Made by a program: the position numbers and the translations under genes. Positions 5,658 to 13,001 of a DNA stretch of 15,210 bases are shown piece by piece; within the stretch, counting starts at the first letter, position 1, and each line of letters begins with the position of its first letter. This DNA is from Bacillota bacterium (lineage in GTDB: Bacteria; Bacillota; Clostridia; Lachnospirales; Lachnospiraceae), in the NCBI GenBank assembly GCA_023425485.1, contig JAFACO010000276.1, forward strand, positions 1-15,210, given 5' to 3'. The notes below the pieces were generated by a model. That model was not told the origin of the DNA. It saw only the letters and a list, made by a program, of their open reading frames with translations, and did not search any database.

Positions 5658-8123
5658 ATGAAGATATTACTTTTAGGATTATTATATCAAAAAGGTATGG
5701 AGGCAAAAGTCCTGGCAAAAAGCAGTCAGGGTCTGCAAACTGCGGCGAATACTTATCAGTGGAGGTTAATTAACGGTCTTGATGAGGCAGGGAAAGCACC
5801 TGTAACTATTTATAGTACAATGCCGGTGGGTACTTACCCGAAGAATTATAAGCAACTATTTTTACCTACGGGTAGTTGGGAGCATACCGAGGGAGCAAGG
5901 GATATAGAAATCGGTGGTATTAATCTACCTATTTTAAAGCAAAGCTCACGTTACTATTACGCCCTACATCATGTGAAAAAATGGTGTAAGGAAAATCAGG
6001 GAGAAGACTTAGTAATTATGATATACAGTATGTACCTCCCATTCTTAAAGGCATTAGTAGATGTGAAAAATAAATATCCTAAGCTACATATTTGTATTAT
6101 AGTACCGGATTTACCGAATGCTTTCGGAGTCGAAGGAAGTAAATACAGTTTAAAACGTAAGGTTTTACAAACCTTAGAGGATTATCAATACAAATATACA
6201 CAAAAAGCAGATAGTTATATTTTGCTTACGAAAGATATGATTAATCCATTAAAAATTATTGATAAGCCATATACCGTGATTGAGGGCATCGCCAGCAACA
6301 GCGAACCATCATTTGAAGCAAATTACGGGAACACGACAATTCTTATGTATTCAGGAGCAATTCAGAAACAATTTGGAATTGATAAACTGATAGAGGCATT
6401 TTGCCAATTAACAAATCAAAGTTATCAGCTATGGATCTGTGGCAGTGGTGATGAGCAGCTAAAGATTGAAGAGGCTGCAAGAAATGACAGCCGAATAACC
6501 TACTTTGGTTATCTGACTCCAGAGGAAGTTAAGAACCTGCAGCAGCAGGCAACTATTTTAGTAAATCCCAGGTCTAACGAAGGGGAATATACGAAGTATT
6601 CTTTCCCTTCAAAAACCATTGAGTATATGGAGAGTGGAAAACCCGTACTTACCTATAAGTTGGATGGTATACCGGAGGAATATGATGAGTATTTAAATTA
6701 TATTCCAGGGAATTCGGTTGAAGATATCAGTGTTTCCATTGCTGAACTAAGCGAGAAGTCAGCAAAGCTGAAGGAAGAGATGGGAAAACGTGCCTATGAA
6801 TTTATTCAGCAAAATAAGAACCCTAAGGTACAGGCAGAAAAGGTTATTCGAATGCTGGAGGATTCTGTGAATAAAAAAGCTGCAATTAAACACAAAAGAC
6901 ATGAGAGTAAACGAATTCTTCAAATTAATATTACCTATGGATACGGTAGCACCGGACGCATAGTTGCACAAGTACATAACTTTTTAGAAAAAGAGGGATA
7001 TCAAAGCTTTGTCGCTTATTCTGCCTTTAACAGTACACATGTAGATACCTTTAAAATAGAAAATCAATTTCAAAACTACCTCCGTAGAGGGTTAAATCGT
7101 ACCCTTGGCAGAAGGTATGGGCATTCCTTACTCGGTACGAGAAGATTAATTCAAAATATTAAGAAAATCTCACCGGATTTAATTCATTTGCATAACATAC
7201 AGCAAAACAGCGTGGACTTTCCAAGACTGTTTAAATTCTTAAAAAATTATGGCGTTCCTGTTGTTTATACCCTGCATGATTGTTGGGCGTTTACAGGAGG
7301 CTGTTACCACTTTACGACTCTGGGCTGTAAGGGATATCTGACTGGCTGTAAAGAGAAAGACTGCAAACTTCCGGCCAAGGAAAAGGATATCAATAATCAT
7401 ACCACCCAGTGGGTATATCAGAATAAAAAAGCTGCCTTCACCTCCCTGGAAAACCTTCGGGGTGTATGTGTGTCCCAGTGGCTAAAGTCTTGTGCGGAAC
7501 AGTCCCTTATGAAAAACGTGCCCCTTCAAGTAATCGAAAATGGAATTGATACCTCAGTTTTTCGACCGATGAAATCCAAAATTCGTAGTGAACTGGGACT
7601 TTTGGAAGAGGATTTTATAATACTTGGAGTTGCAAATCAGTGGGAAAACAAGGGGTTACCTATATTTTTTAAACTCTCAGCTATATTAAAACCTCCTTAC
7701 CGCATTGTTCTGGTGGGAATCAATGGCGACGAATGTCCGGATAATATTCTGGCTATTCCAAGGACAGAAAATATTGAGGAACTTGTGAGACTATACAGCA
7801 TGGCAGATGTATTTTTCCAGGCATCGTTGGAAGAAACCTTTGGGTTAACAGCAGCAGAGGCGATGGCTTGCGGTACACCTGTTATTACGTATCTAAGTAC
7901 TGCCTGCTCTGAAGTAGCTGATGTGACAACAGGAATACAGTTAAAGACCAGACATAAAAAAGAACTTTTACAAGCACTCGAAACGATTCGGGTAAGAGGC
8001 AAAGAAACCTATAGTGACAATTGTGTTGAAAGAATTCACAATCATTTTTCTAAGGATTTAATGTTAAACAGATATCTGGAATTATATGAGGAACTATTAA
8101 AAGAAAAGGAAGCAATGGAATAA
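5658..8123 (+). CDS. Bifunctional protein with two tandem GT4 glycosyltransferases
   Basis: This is about 821 residues, twice the usual GT4 length, with no stop or frame break between halves. The N-terminal GT4 (residues 1 to about 405) starts MKILLLGLLYQKG. It has 'LMYSGAIQKQFGIDKL', 'LWICGSGDE' and 'TKYSFPSKTIEYMESGKP', a subfamily in which the first Glu of E-x7-E is replaced. A charged Lys-rich linker (about 405-418) leads into a second complete GT4, beginning RILQINITYGYGSTGRI near residue 419. That half has HLHNIQQ, HDCWAFTGGC (C542), the Cys/His cluster C549, H551, C557, C564, C569, and 'EETFGLTAAEAMACGTP' with E726 and E734 as the intact pair. The second half is paralogous to the gene ending at 5546. 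The fusion probably adds two successive sugars. ATG 5658 (or 5655) is preferred over GTG 5628 because of ribosome binding site spacing and the family start. Confidence 0.88.
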   Translation: MKILLLGLLYQKGMEAKVLAKSSQGLQTAANTYQWRLINGLDEAGKAPVTIYSTMPVGTYPKNYKQLFLPTGSWEHTEGARDIEIGGINLPILKQSSRYYYALHHVKKWCKENQGEDLVIMIYSMYLPFLKALVDVKNKYPKLHICIIVPDLPNAFGVEGSKYSLKRKVLQTLEDYQYKYTQKADSYILLTKDMINPLKIIDKPYTVIEGIASNSEPSFEANYGNTTILMYSGAIQKQFGIDKLIEAFCQLTNQSYQLWICGSGDEQLKIEEAARNDSRITYFGYLTPEEVKNLQQQATILVNPRSNEGEYTKYSFPSKTIEYMESGKPVLTYKLDGIPEEYDEYLNYIPGNSVEDISVSIAELSEKSAKLKEEMGKRAYEFIQQNKNPKVQAEKVIRMLEDSVNKKAAIKHKRHESKRILQINITYGYGSTGRIVAQVHNFLEKEGYQSFVAYSAFNSTHVDTFKIENQFQNYLRRGLNRTLGRRYGHSLLGTRRLIQNIKKISPDLIHLHNIQQNSVDFPRLFKFLKNYGVPVVYTLHDCWAFTGGCYHFTTLGCKGYLTGCKEKDCKLPAKEKDINNHTTQWVYQNKKAAFTSLENLRGVCVSQWLKSCAEQSLMKNVPLQVIENGIDTSVFRPMKSKIRSELGLLEEDFIILGVANQWENKGLPIFFKLSAILKPPYRIVLVGINGDECPDNILAIPRTENIEELVRLYSMADVFFQASLEETFGLTAAEAMACGTPVITYLSTACSEVADVTTGIQLKTRHKKELLQALETIRVRGKETYSDNCVERIHNHFSKDLMLNRYLELYEELLKEKEAME

Positions 8124-8145
8124 ATCATTGAATACAATGGAGGCA

Positions 8146-8150
8146 GGAGG
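8146..8150 (+). promoter_or_regulatory. Ribosome binding site of the polymerase-like gene
   Basis: GGAGG lies four bases before ATG 8155 and ten before ATG 8161. It rules against the TTG at 8128 and the ATG at 8137 as starts, since both lie upstream of it. Confidence 0.55.
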
Positions 8151-8154
8151 CAGC

Positions 8155-9342
8155 ATGGAGATGAATAAAACAGGGCTAGATGAATTTCGATTGTTCCTTT
8201 TAAAGGGATGTTTCTATCTGACCATAATTTCGACCTTGGTCATTTATTTTGCACAACCAATGCAAATTACAGTTTTGGAGATGTTAAGCAGTAGGTGCTT
8301 TCTTCTAAGCAACCTTTTCGCTTTTCTTATTGTAATCAGTCATTGTTTTCAAAATTACATTCCTTATAAAACCCATCAAGTGGTCATGATTATATTTATG
8401 ATAGGAGGGTCCTTCCTGTCCTATCTGTCTGGTACCAGTGGGTTATACGATTATATTATTCGTCTGTTATGTTACCTTGCCCTGCCATTTTACTTATTAT
8501 ATCTGGATTATATTAAGCCGGATAAAGTGATGATAAATACAATCTTTATCGTTCATGTCTTAATGTCGCTGGTATTTGCGTTTCATTCCATTAGCGACTA
8601 TCGATACCGTGGATACGAAGGTTATATAGGTACCAATCGAGCCTGGCTGACCTTAGGCTATGATAATCCAAATCAAGCAGCTATGTATCTCTTAATTACA
8701 ATGATTGTCCTATTAGCTGGAGTTTTTTATTATAAGAATTTCTTCCTCCGATTTATGCTAGTGCTTCCAATATTATATTTGGGTTACTTATTACAAGCTA
8801 CAAGTTCAAGAACCTGTATCTTTATTTTCCTATGGGTCCTTTTCATGCTGATAATGAAGAAGTGGATACGACTTAATCGTATATTCGTGGGAGTAGTTAT
8901 TTTACTGCCTGCTTTATTCATGGTCTTGTATCCTGTCATTTATGAAAGCAACTGGTTTACTTTCTTTGAAATTGCTGGTAAGAGCGATTATTCCTCTAGA
9001 AGTGATATTTATAAAGCAGTATTTGAATCGGTTTCAAATCGAATCTTGCTGGGGGATTTTAGTGCCTATGAACTTCAGAATCTTCATAATGGTACCCTAA
9101 GCATCTACGCATCCTTAGGGATACTGGGGTTGCTTTCTTTCTATATATACATTTTCAGGGCATATTTCCATTTATTAACCAATAATTTGAAAAATAAAAC
9201 TGCATATCTGGGAATGATTGGCTTGCTTGCAGTGTTTTTACATGCCTGTACCGAGAGTGCCTTTTTAATCGGTGGTTCTATGTTCGCAGGAAGTCTAAGT
9301 GTATTGATACTTTTAATTAAGTCTTCAGAACCAGGCTCGTAA
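8155..9342 (+). CDS. wzy: Wzy-like O-antigen/capsule polymerase, multi-pass membrane protein
   Basis: The 395-residue protein is very hydrophobic, with about 11-12 predicted membrane segments. Approximate residues are 19-33, 49-65, 77-93, 102-118, 126-146, 177-195, 201-216, 223-238 and 244-264, then a roughly 50-residue extracytoplasmic loop, and the rest from about 318 to the end. 'GYDNPNQAA', 'TSSRT' and 'LHNGTLSIYASLGILGLL' are typical of the O-antigen ligase/polymerase superfamily. In Wzx/Wzy systems this protein joins lipid-linked repeat units outside the membrane. It is the only polymerase candidate in the window and sits among the GT genes as expected. An O-antigen ligase-like role is the main alternative; these families share little sequence. 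It starts 31 bases after the tandem GT gene ends. Confidence 0.78.
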   Translation: MEMNKTGLDEFRLFLLKGCFYLTIISTLVIYFAQPMQITVLEMLSSRCFLLSNLFAFLIVISHCFQNYIPYKTHQVVMIIFMIGGSFLSYLSGTSGLYDYIIRLLCYLALPFYLLYLDYIKPDKVMINTIFIVHVLMSLVFAFHSISDYRYRGYEGYIGTNRAWLTLGYDNPNQAAMYLLITMIVLLAGVFYYKNFFLRFMLVLPILYLGYLLQATSSRTCIFIFLWVLFMLIMKKWIRLNRIFVGVVILLPALFMVLYPVIYESNWFTFFEIAGKSDYSSRSDIYKAVFESVSNRILLGDFSAYELQNLHNGTLSIYASLGILGLLSFYIYIFRAYFHLLTNNLKNKTAYLGMIGLLAVFLHACTESAFLIGGSMFAGSLSVLILLIKSSEPGS

Positions 9343-9378
9343 ACCTGCGGTTTTCTCGCTGTTTGGCTCTCACCAAAC
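9341..9378 (+). repeat. Two small hairpins directly after the polymerase-like gene
   Basis: AAACC (9341-9345) pairs with GGTTT (9349-9353) across a 3-nt loop, overlapping the stop codon. GTTTGG (9361-9366) pairs perfectly with CCAAAC (9373-9378) across a 6-nt loop. Neither is followed by a T run, so a classical terminator is not supported. The CCAAAC arm is also used by the larger inverted repeat that follows. Confidence 0.45.
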
Positions 9379-9481
9379 TAGAATATATGACAAGTGAAAC
9401 GACTTGTCGTTTCATCTTGTATTAAGAAATTGTCCTTAGAAAGCAAACTTTCACGGCTTATTTCTTAAGTATTCTGTCTGG
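9373..9481 (+). repeat. Nested inverted-repeat element of about 109 nt (structured RNA, operator region or MITE-like)
   Basis: The outer arms are CCAAAC-T-AGAATA (9373-9385) and TATTCT-GTCTGG (9470-9481), pairing with one mismatch and one bulge. Inside lie two hairpins. The first is ACAAG plus TGAAACGA (9390-9402) with TCGTTTCA plus CTTGT (9407-9420), 13 bp with one bulged T and a CTTG loop. The second is TTAAGAAAT (9422-9430) with ATTTCTTAA (9460-9468), itself enclosing GAAAG/CTTTC (9439-9452). The result is a branched fold filling most of the gap between the polymerase and the next GT gene. No protein frame, target duplication or promoter boxes are evident. I do not recognise it as a known RNA family. 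Confidence 0.5.
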
Positions 9482-9517
9482 TTCTGATTGGTTTCAAAAT
9501 TAAACGTGAGGATGTGA

Positions 9518-10699
9518 ATTAGGATAAAACTAATTTTTGTATCAAATTATCTCACACATCATCAAATCCCCCTTTGTCTGGAATTATATCGTGTACTTCA
9601 TTCAGAGTTCCTCTTTATTGCGACCAGTGATATTCGAATCTGGCAGCAGGAGCAGGGGTATCGTATTGAACAGGAATACCCTTTTGTTTTACAAGTAAAT
9701 GGTACAAATGATAACTACGATAAGATATTACAGCTGATTATAGAGAGTGAAATGGTACTTTTCGGTTCGGCACCCGAGGATTTCCTGCTGCAAAGGCTGA
9801 AGCAGAATAAGGAGGGAATTACGCTTCGTTACAGCGAACGCTTGTATAAAAGAGGGCTTTGGAGGGCCTTCTCTCCCAGGGGAATTCTCCGTAGTCTGGG
9901 TTCTTACCACCGTTTTCAAAGGAATAAACTTTTTATGCTGTGTGCCAGCGCTTATACCTCGGGGGATTTGCTGCTGCATGGGGAATATCAGGGGCGATGT
10001 TATAGGTGGGGGTACTTTCCGGAGCTGATGGAGCATGATATTAATTCTTTATTAAACGACAAACCAAAGGAAAGATTAAAGCTGATTTGGTGCGGGCGAT
10101 TAATTAAATGGAAGCATCCTGAAGCAGCGGTTGATTTGGCATATCGATTAAGGCAGCAAGGCATTGAGTTTGAGTTGGAACTAATCGGTACAGGGGAACT
10201 GGAAAAGGAATTAAGGTGTAGTATTGAGAGTTTCAAGCTTACCGATCAGGTTACCTTATCAGGTGCCTTGGAGCCAACAAAGGTTAGAAGGATAATGGAA
10301 GCAGCTAACATTTTTCTTTCAACAAGTGACTTTGAGGAAGGCTGGGGAGCTGTTTTGAATGAAGCTATGAATAGTGGCTGTGTGGTTTTTGCCAGCCACG
10401 CAGTTGGTGCCGCCCCCTATTTAATTGAAGATGGTATCAATGGATACATCTATAAAAGTGGAAGAGTGGATGAGCTTTTTGAGAAGGTTAGGCAGGTTAT
10501 AGAAGACCCGGTTTTGCAGAATGAAATCGGCAGGCAGGCATATCAGACAATTAGTACGGAATGGAATGCTCAAGTGGCAGCAGAAAGATTGCTATATCTC
10601 CTGGAAGATTTAAAAGCAACGGGCAGCAGTAATCGATATATTGCCGGGCCATGCAGTAAAGCCAAAGTTATTCACAATCGATGGTATCCAGGCAAATAA
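9518..10699 (+). CDS. GT4 family glycosyltransferase lacking a standard start codon (ATT start or recently inactivated)
   Basis: The open frame encodes a normal-sized GT4 of about 393 residues beginning '(x)RIKLIFVSNYLTHHQIPLC', the expected first strand and acceptor loop. The donor domain has 'LIWCGRLIKWKHPE', 'LIGTGELE' and 'EEGWGAVLNEAMNSG' with an intact E-x7-E pair (E274, E282 counted from 9518). No ATG, GTG or TTG occurs in frame between the in-frame TGA at 9515 and ATG 9752. An in-frame ATG at 9512 is followed at once by that TGA. Candidate starts are ATT 9518 (GAGG 9508-9511 is six bases upstream) or ATA 9524. AGG at 9521 is one substitution from an ATG giving MIKLIFVSNY. Starting at 9752 would remove 78 residues of the acceptor domain. 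The rest of the frame shows no damage. Enzyme family is certain; whether it is expressed is not. Confidence 0.75.
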   Translation: MRIKLIFVSNYLTHHQIPLCLELYRVLHSEFLFIATSDIRIWQQEQGYRIEQEYPFVLQVNGTNDNYDKILQLIIESEMVLFGSAPEDFLLQRLKQNKEGITLRYSERLYKRGLWRAFSPRGILRSLGSYHRFQRNKLFMLCASAYTSGDLLLHGEYQGRCYRWGYFPELMEHDINSLLNDKPKERLKLIWCGRLIKWKHPEAAVDLAYRLRQQGIEFELELIGTGELEKELRCSIESFKLTDQVTLSGALEPTKVRRIMEAANIFLSTSDFEEGWGAVLNEAMNSGCVVFASHAVGAAPYLIEDGINGYIYKSGRVDELFEKVRQVIEDPVLQNEIGRQAYQTISTEWNAQVAAERLLYLLEDLKATGSSNRYIAGPCSKAKVIHNRWYPGK

Positions 10700-10717
10700 G
10701 AAAGGCAGGAGTACTAT

Positions 10718-11881
10718 ATGGAAGTATATAATCAGAAGCAAAACTGCTATGGGTGTATGGCTTGTGTGAATGTCTGTCCAACAAATGCAATTGAGACTTA
10801 TGCAGATAAAGAGGGTTTTCTTTATCCCCAGGTTCATGAGGAACAATGTATTCATTGTGATAGATGCAGGGTAGTCTGCCCAATTACCAAGGACATTGTG
10901 GCCGAAGAAGATTTTAACCAAAGAATCTATGCAGTGAAACATTTGGAGGAAAGCCTTCGGCTTAAAAGTACTTCTGGAGGAATGTTTCTGGCTCTTTCTG
11001 ATGCTATATTAGAGCAGGGAGGTGTGGTATATGGTGCAGTGCTGGATGAAAGCCTGACCGTCGTGCATACAAGAGCTACGAATAAGGCAGAAAGAGATGG
11101 CATGATTGGTTCTAAATATGTGCAAAGTAACCTGTCGGATATCTTTTCGTGGTTAGAAGCGGACCTGAAGCGAAATACTACCATACTTTTTACCGGAACT
11201 CCATGTCAGATAGCTGCAATTAAGGCATATTCTAAGGGAAAGAATACTTCCAAACTAATTCTGTGTGATATTGTGTGCCATGGGGTTGCTAGTCCTATGA
11301 TGTGGAAGGAATATATCAGTTTTCAAGAAAAGAAGAAAAAGTCTAAGTTAAAGTATCATTATTTTCGAACAAAAATAAATGGCTGGCATAGTATGACATC
11401 TAAGAATGTGTATGAAAATGGTCAGGAAGACCATGAGAGTCTTTGTTCGCAACTTCACATGAATCTATTTCTTAGTGATCTGATGCTTCGACCCTGCTGC
11501 TATACCTGTAAATATTCCTCAATGAAACGCGGGAGTGATATTACCCTCGGGGATTATTGGGGTGTCGAAAATACGCTTCCAACCTTTGATGACAATCAAG
11601 GGATTTCATTAGTTTTGATTAATACTGAGAAAGGGAATGAATTGTTTCAGAAGGTCTCGAATAAGCTGAAATATATTGATAGAGATGCTAGTGATTGTCT
11701 GCAAAGAAATTTAATGGAACCGTCGGAATGCCCTTCTAATCGAGAAGCTTTTTGGAAGGATTATCTGGAAAACGGATATGTATTTATTTTAAAGAAATAT
11801 GCAGGCTACGGACGAAGTCTGCGCATAAAATATGCTGTATATAAAAATCTAAAATCATTAAAAACCACACTAAAACACTAG
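10718..11881 (+). CDS. FrhB/FdhB-like iron-sulfur flavoprotein (coenzyme F420 hydrogenase/dehydrogenase beta-subunit family)
   Basis: The 387-residue protein opens with a double 4Fe-4S ferredoxin domain: C10, C13, C16, C20-P and C44, C47, C50, C54-P. The FrhB N- and C-terminal domains follow, with STSGG (84-88), FTGTPCQ (158-164), 'CDIVCHG' and 'RPCCYTCKY' (258-266) leading to 'GSDITLGDYWG'. FrhB-family proteins bind flavin and Fe-S clusters and move electrons to a cofactor or substrate. F420 itself is not expected to be the partner in a clostridial polysaccharide locus, so the substrate here is unknown. GGCAGGA before ATG 10718 supports the start. It is followed 14 nt later by a pyruvyl transferase family gene. 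I infer that the pair acts together on a sugar substituent, but nothing in the sequence proves it. Confidence 0.85.
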   Translation: MEVYNQKQNCYGCMACVNVCPTNAIETYADKEGFLYPQVHEEQCIHCDRCRVVCPITKDIVAEEDFNQRIYAVKHLEESLRLKSTSGGMFLALSDAILEQGGVVYGAVLDESLTVVHTRATNKAERDGMIGSKYVQSNLSDIFSWLEADLKRNTTILFTGTPCQIAAIKAYSKGKNTSKLILCDIVCHGVASPMMWKEYISFQEKKKKSKLKYHYFRTKINGWHSMTSKNVYENGQEDHESLCSQLHMNLFLSDLMLRPCCYTCKYSSMKRGSDITLGDYWGVENTLPTFDDNQGISLVLINTEKGNELFQKVSNKLKYIDRDASDCLQRNLMEPSECPSNREAFWKDYLENGYVFILKKYAGYGRSLRIKYAVYKNLKSLKTTLKH

Positions 11882-11891
11882 GAGGGAGGGG
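11881..11891 (+). promoter_or_regulatory. Strong ribosome binding site supporting a TTG start
   Basis: The purine run GGAGGGAGGGG begins in the last base of the upstream stop codon and ends four bases before TTG 11896. No in-frame ATG lies near, and the protein from TTG begins at the expected family N terminus. Confidence 0.65.
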
Positions 11892-11895
11892 TTGA

Positions 11896-12996
11896 TTGAA
11901 AACAGCAACCATTACCTATCATGATGTTTATAATTACGGCGCTGTACTTCAAGCTTATGCATTGCAGCAAGCTTTATTAAACCTATCTATTGATAATACG
12001 ATTATAGATTACACACAAAAGCAAAATTATATCTATCAAAAAATCTCTGGTCATTCGTTAAAAATATTTATCATAAATATAATTCGCCTTTTGCTTACCA
12101 TTAAGAGTTTTTATTCAATCAAAAAAAGGCATAGGAATTTTAAAAAATTCATAAAAAAGAATCTGAAATTAACGAGAAGGTATAATACCAGAAATGAGCT
12201 ACTATCAGATCCACCTAGGGCAGATATCTATATTGCTGGAAGTGATCAACTGTGGAATGTCTCCAGAGAGTTAAAGAAATCCTTTTTCTTAGACTTTGGA
12301 AGCAGGGAGATAAAGAGAGTCAGTTATGCAGTTAGTATGGGCTCAAGTGTTGTACCCAACCATTTACAACTACAAATTCGTGAATTGTTAGGTGATTTTA
12401 CAGCTATTTCTGTTCGAGAATTGGAAACACAACAATATCTGGAGGAGCTGTTAGGTCATAAGAATTATGTATTGCAACACATGGACCCCGTATTCTTACT
12501 TAGTAAAGAAACCTGGGCTGCTTTTTCTATGTGGAAACCGCTGCCCTATCCCTATATTCTGTGTTATCCCATGTCAGGGCATCCGTTACTCCCTGGAGCC
12601 ATTAAGAGATTAAAGGAACTTACAGGCTACAAAGTTATTGTTCTTACGTCTGAAATTACGTTTCTTAAGGGGGATGTAACGATAAAGAGTGCCGAAGTAG
12701 AGGAATTTATCAATTTATTTCAACATGCAAGTTATGTACTTACCACCTCCTTCCACGGGACTGCCTTCTCAGCAATATTTAATAAAAAGTTCTTCTCCTT
12801 TCTGGGCAATTCAGCACCAGGACGAATAACCGGTCTCTTGACGCAATTGGAGTTACAAGACCGTATTATTAAAGACCTGGAGGAAATTACGACACAGGAG
12901 ATTGACTATAATAAAACGAATCTCATAATTAAGGAGAATAGACAAAAGGCAATCGAATACTTGAATTCCTTTAAAGAACTATCACAAGTGGAGTAA
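11896..12996 (+). CDS. Polysaccharide pyruvyl transferase family protein
   Basis: The 366-residue protein has the landmarks of the pyruvyl transferase family (CsaB/WcaK/ExoV-like, GT-B fold). It begins 'ITYHDVYNYGAVLQAYALQQ', then has GSDQLWN (115-121), 'SYAVSMGSS', SVRE (172-175), DPVFLL (197-202) and 'TTSFHGTAFSAIF' (283-295), where the conserved His lies. Characterised members move pyruvate from phosphoenolpyruvate to a sugar as a ketal, giving a negatively charged substituent. Many genomic members are untested. The TTG start is supported by the strong ribosome binding site just upstream. It sits directly after the FrhB-like gene and five bases before a GT4 gene, so the three are likely one transcription unit. 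Family call is strong; actual pyruvyl transfer is inferred. Confidence 0.87.
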   Translation: MKTATITYHDVYNYGAVLQAYALQQALLNLSIDNTIIDYTQKQNYIYQKISGHSLKIFIINIIRLLLTIKSFYSIKKRHRNFKKFIKKNLKLTRRYNTRNELLSDPPRADIYIAGSDQLWNVSRELKKSFFLDFGSREIKRVSYAVSMGSSVVPNHLQLQIRELLGDFTAISVRELETQQYLEELLGHKNYVLQHMDPVFLLSKETWAAFSMWKPLPYPYILCYPMSGHPLLPGAIKRLKELTGYKVIVLTSEITFLKGDVTIKSAEVEEFINLFQHASYVLTTSFHGTAFSAIFNKKFFSFLGNSAPGRITGLLTQLELQDRIIKDLEEITTQEIDYNKTNLIIKENRQKAIEYLNSFKELSQVE

Positions 12997-13001
12997 ATTT
13001 T

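Noticed and set aside
9390..9420. The 13-bp hairpin as a rho-independent terminator of the polymerase gene
   Set aside because: The stem is followed by ATTAAGAAAT, not by a T run. It also sits inside a larger paired element.
9343..9517. The gap as an insertion sequence remnant
   Set aside because: No transposase-like frame, no clear target duplication and no matching ends beyond the imperfect outer stem were found. A MITE remains possible but is not supported from this window alone.
9752..10699. ATG 9752 as the true start of the GT4 gene
   Set aside because: It would remove the first 78 residues, including the first strand and acceptor loop that are plainly coded upstream in the same frame. 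It also lacks a good ribosome binding site.
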